Assembly: GCA_035371905.1 (NCBI GenBank)
Contig: DAORXQ010000077.1
Location: 1-8,027 of the forward strand
Length of the DNA: 8,027 nucleotides
Reading direction: 5' to 3'
From: a bacterium
GTDB lineage: Bacteria > Ratteibacteria > UBA8468 > B48-G9 > JAFGKM01
A program made the translations under genes and the position numbers. Below the pieces are notes generated by a model that made no database searches, had not been told where the DNA came from, and was given only the letters and a program-made list of their open reading frames with translations. Shown here in pieces: positions 6,657 to 8,027 of this stretch. Numbering within the stretch: the first letter of the stretch is position 1; each line of letters starts with the position of its first letter.

Positions 6657-7086
6657 ATGAGTGCTTGTGGAGGAATTGAACTTATAATCTTAAGTACTAC
6701 TCTTTTACTGAAGACATTGTAAACATTAAGTGAATTAAAATTACAAACTTCTATTAAAAAAGCACTTGATAAAGAAATGGAAGAAATTAAGTACTTAACA
6801 ATTGAAAACGAAGATGAAATAATGGAAAAAGTGGATATTCTTGTTGAAAATCAAGAGGGAGTAAAAATAGGATTTCATAAACAGAAAGACGGGGTATACA
6901 AAATAATCCCGGGTAAAGTCTCTTCAGAAAAAAGAAGAAGAAACAGAAAAAACTTATTGGACAGATAAAACAGAGATATGCCTATAATCTTGTAAAAGAA
7001 GAACTGACAAAAAGAGGTTATACAATAGTTGAAGAGAAAAATCTGAAAAAAATTTGATTAAAATAGTAGCAAGGAGATGGAGATAA
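6657..7086 (+). pseudogene. DUF1257 (Ycf35-like) protein, broken by a stop and two frameshifts
   Basis: A perfect AAGGAGG lies just before ATG 6657, 14 bases after the preceding stop. Codon 22 is TAA (6720-6722). The frame then runs through IKKALDKEMEEIKYLTIENE and VDILVENQEGVKIGFHKQKD to IIPGKVSSE. At the A6 run 6928-6933 one base is missing; adding it gives KKLIGQIKQRYAYNLVKEEL and TKRGYTIVEE. At the A7 run 7046-7052 a second base is missing; adding it gives LIKIVARRWR and TAA 7084-7086. The I.QRYAY....EE....GY.IVEE block and the ...RRW-type end are hallmarks of DUF1257, a small family of unknown biochemical role. Restored length is 143 aa, near the family norm. A caller would see only 63 aa at 6777-6968. 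Both frameshifts are single-base losses in homopolymers; the TAA is not. Confidence 0.75.
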
Positions 7087-7087
7087 A

Positions 7088-7291
7088 ATGGCAGAAAAAG
7101 AAGAAATTGAAATTTTTGTGAATGAAGAAGGAGAGATAGAATTTTTAATTTAAGGGATAAAAGGACCAGATTGTCATAAAGTTGCAAAAGAATTGGGGAG
7201 TATTGTTGGAAAGATAAAAGAAATAAAGAATACATCTGAGTATTATGAAAAAACATCCACTAAAACAAAAATTGAGAAAAAAATGATATAG
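7088..7291 (+). pseudogene. DUF2997 protein interrupted by an in-frame TAA
   Basis: ATG 7088 is one base after the restored DUF1257 stop; an AGGAG-like SD lies inside the end of that gene. The product would be 67 aa: EEIEIFVNEEGEIEFLI, then TAA at codon 22 (7151-7153), then GIKGPDCHKVAKELGSIVGK, NTSEYYEKTS and a Lys-rich end before TAG 7289-7291. The order EIEI...dG.I.f..-.G.KG..C...lk.L....G.v......EYYE matches DUF2997, a small family whose genes are usually adjacent to DUF1257 and the AAA+ ATPase. The stop sits where the family has a charged or polar residue, so one substitution (for example from CAA, AAA or GAA) would suffice. No frameshift is needed. The biochemical role is unknown. Confidence 0.7.
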
Positions 7292-7345
7292 GTGACTTGG
7301 TAGAATTTACTCTTTTTTGAAAAAACTAAGAAAAGAACTTAAAGT

Positions 7346-8023
7346 TCATAGTTTATTATACCATGTTAAATATTTTTCAAATCTCATTATGGCAGGTACT
7401 CCTCCCGAAAATTGATGTTCAATTGTCAAACATGCCCTCCAGAAACATTCCTTTGCTTTTTCTTTTTCTCCTTTATCAAGATAAATCAATCCTTTAACAT
7501 AATATGCATCAGGAATATGCATACTGATTTCTTCTACTTTTGATATCATAAATTCTGCATTTTTATAATCTTTAATTTTATTCAAAAGATAGGCAAGAAT
7601 AATATAATTAAAAATTTTATCAGGTTCTTTTTTTATCCAGTCTCTGTATTCCTTAATTAAAACCTTATAAGCTCCCAATTCATCTACATTATTCAAGGTC
7701 ATAATTATCTTTTTCTTCGTTTCAATAAATTCTTCAAAATCAGCAAAGATGTAATTATCTTCATAAGAACCGAGTTTATTAAGTATGTTTTTAGCATATT
7801 GGTAATCCTTTCTTAAAAAAGCCATTTTCAAAACTACATATCTTGTATAAATCGTATCCGGATTTTTTTTGATAAGTTTTTCAAATAACTCTTTTATTCT
7901 TTCCCATATTTCGTCTTTCTGATAATAATAATTTTTGTCATCAAATTTTGAATTGAGAAAAATTTCAAATAAATTTGTGATAATAAAATCTTTATTTCTT
8001 TGTATGATCTTAATAATGTTTCT
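7346..8023 (-). CDS. TPR-like repeat protein, start unresolved
   Basis: The frame ends at TGA 7346-7348 and reads open to base 8023, where a TAA (8024-8026) stands in frame: 225 codons of protein-like sequence with no ATG in the upstream third. Start candidates are TTG 7829-7831 and ATG 7823-7825, both without an SD and both cutting into convincing coding sequence (ELFEKLIKKNPDTIYTRYVV lies upstream). So the true start is probably beyond the window or was lost to a lesion near 8000-8026. Helical repeats are evident; the clearest fits the TPR pattern, DAYYVKGLIYLDKGEKEKAK followed by ECFWRAC, preceded by a second helix pair around FNYIILAYLLNKIKDYKNAE. TPR arrays mediate protein-protein contacts. 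No signal peptide is visible in the available part. It is convergent with the DUF2997 remnant; its partner is unknown. Confidence 0.6.
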   Translation of the reverse strand, partial: RNIIKIIQRNKDFIITNLFEIFLNSKFDDKNYYYQKDEIWERIKELFEKLIKKNPDTIYTRYVVLKMAFLRKDYQYAKNILNKLGSYEDNYIFADFEEFIETKKKIIMTLNNVDELGAYKVLIKEYRDWIKKEPDKIFNYIILAYLLNKIKDYKNAEFMISKVEEISMHIPDAYYVKGLIYLDKGEKEKAKECFWRACLTIEHQFSGGVPAIMRFEKYLTWYNKL

Positions 8024-8027
8024 TTAA

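Noticed and set aside
6954..7256. 100-aa minus-strand ORF, Leu/Phe/Ser-rich
   Set aside because: It is the antisense shadow of the DUF1257 and DUF2997 remnants; composition arises from the complement of Lys/Glu codons.
7310..7330. TTTTTTGAAAAAA as a possible intrinsic terminator
   Set aside because: The stem is pure A/T with a one-base loop and no G/C pairs; too weak to support as a terminator.

Overview
The window is AT-rich DNA from a bacterium. Arginine is encoded mostly by AGA/AGG, proteins are rich in Lys/Glu/Ile, and start sites carry strong GGAGG-type Shine-Dalgarno (SD) sequences. A Rex redox repressor, an oxygen-indifferent B12-dependent ribonucleotide reductase and an AmmeMemoRadiSam-type radical SAM enzyme point to an anaerobe, plausibly an uncultured low-GC lineage. 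That placement is inference; no rRNA or other phylogenetic marker was read.

Layout. (1) 1-873, plus strand: the 3' end of a short-chain dehydrogenase that looks like sorbitol-6-phosphate 2-dehydrogenase, overlapping (ATGA) an intact rex. (2) 5240-868, minus strand: a tight operon of nrdJ (class II ribonucleotide reductase), amrS (radical SAM enzyme), an exported protein of unknown function that is frameshifted twice at homopolymers, and a small two-helix membrane protein with a TM2-like motif. It ends convergently on rex with a 6-base overlap. The nrdJ promoter fits a -35/-10 pair placed so that the transcript would start at or next to the ATG, and a perfect 15-bp palindrome covers the -35. 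(3) 5280-5613: a decayed stretch with an orphan coding fragment on the plus strand and a possible relic of a mutator/IS256-type transposase on the minus strand. (4) 5575-7291, plus strand: a dead operon holding the last ~100 codons of a Ycf46-like AAA+ ATPase, a double zinc-ribbon membrane protein, a DUF1257 (Ycf35-like) protein and a DUF2997 protein. SD sites and spacing are preserved, but the ATPase has lost its 5' part and the other three genes each carry one in-frame TAA; two also carry single-base homopolymer frameshifts. (5) 8023-7346, minus strand: a TPR-like protein with an unresolved start.

How it fits together. The SDR-Rex pair links an NAD(P)(H)-dependent enzyme to an NADH/NAD+ sensor. 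The nrdJ operon supplies deoxyribonucleotides and co-transcribes a radical SAM enzyme whose usual AMMECR1- and Memo-type partners are not in this window. The most notable structure is the fossil ATPase/DUF1257/DUF2997 module: the reading frames can be restored by a few edits, and the truncated ATPase start lies beside possible transposon debris, suggesting that an insertion or deletion killed the operon and the rest then decayed.
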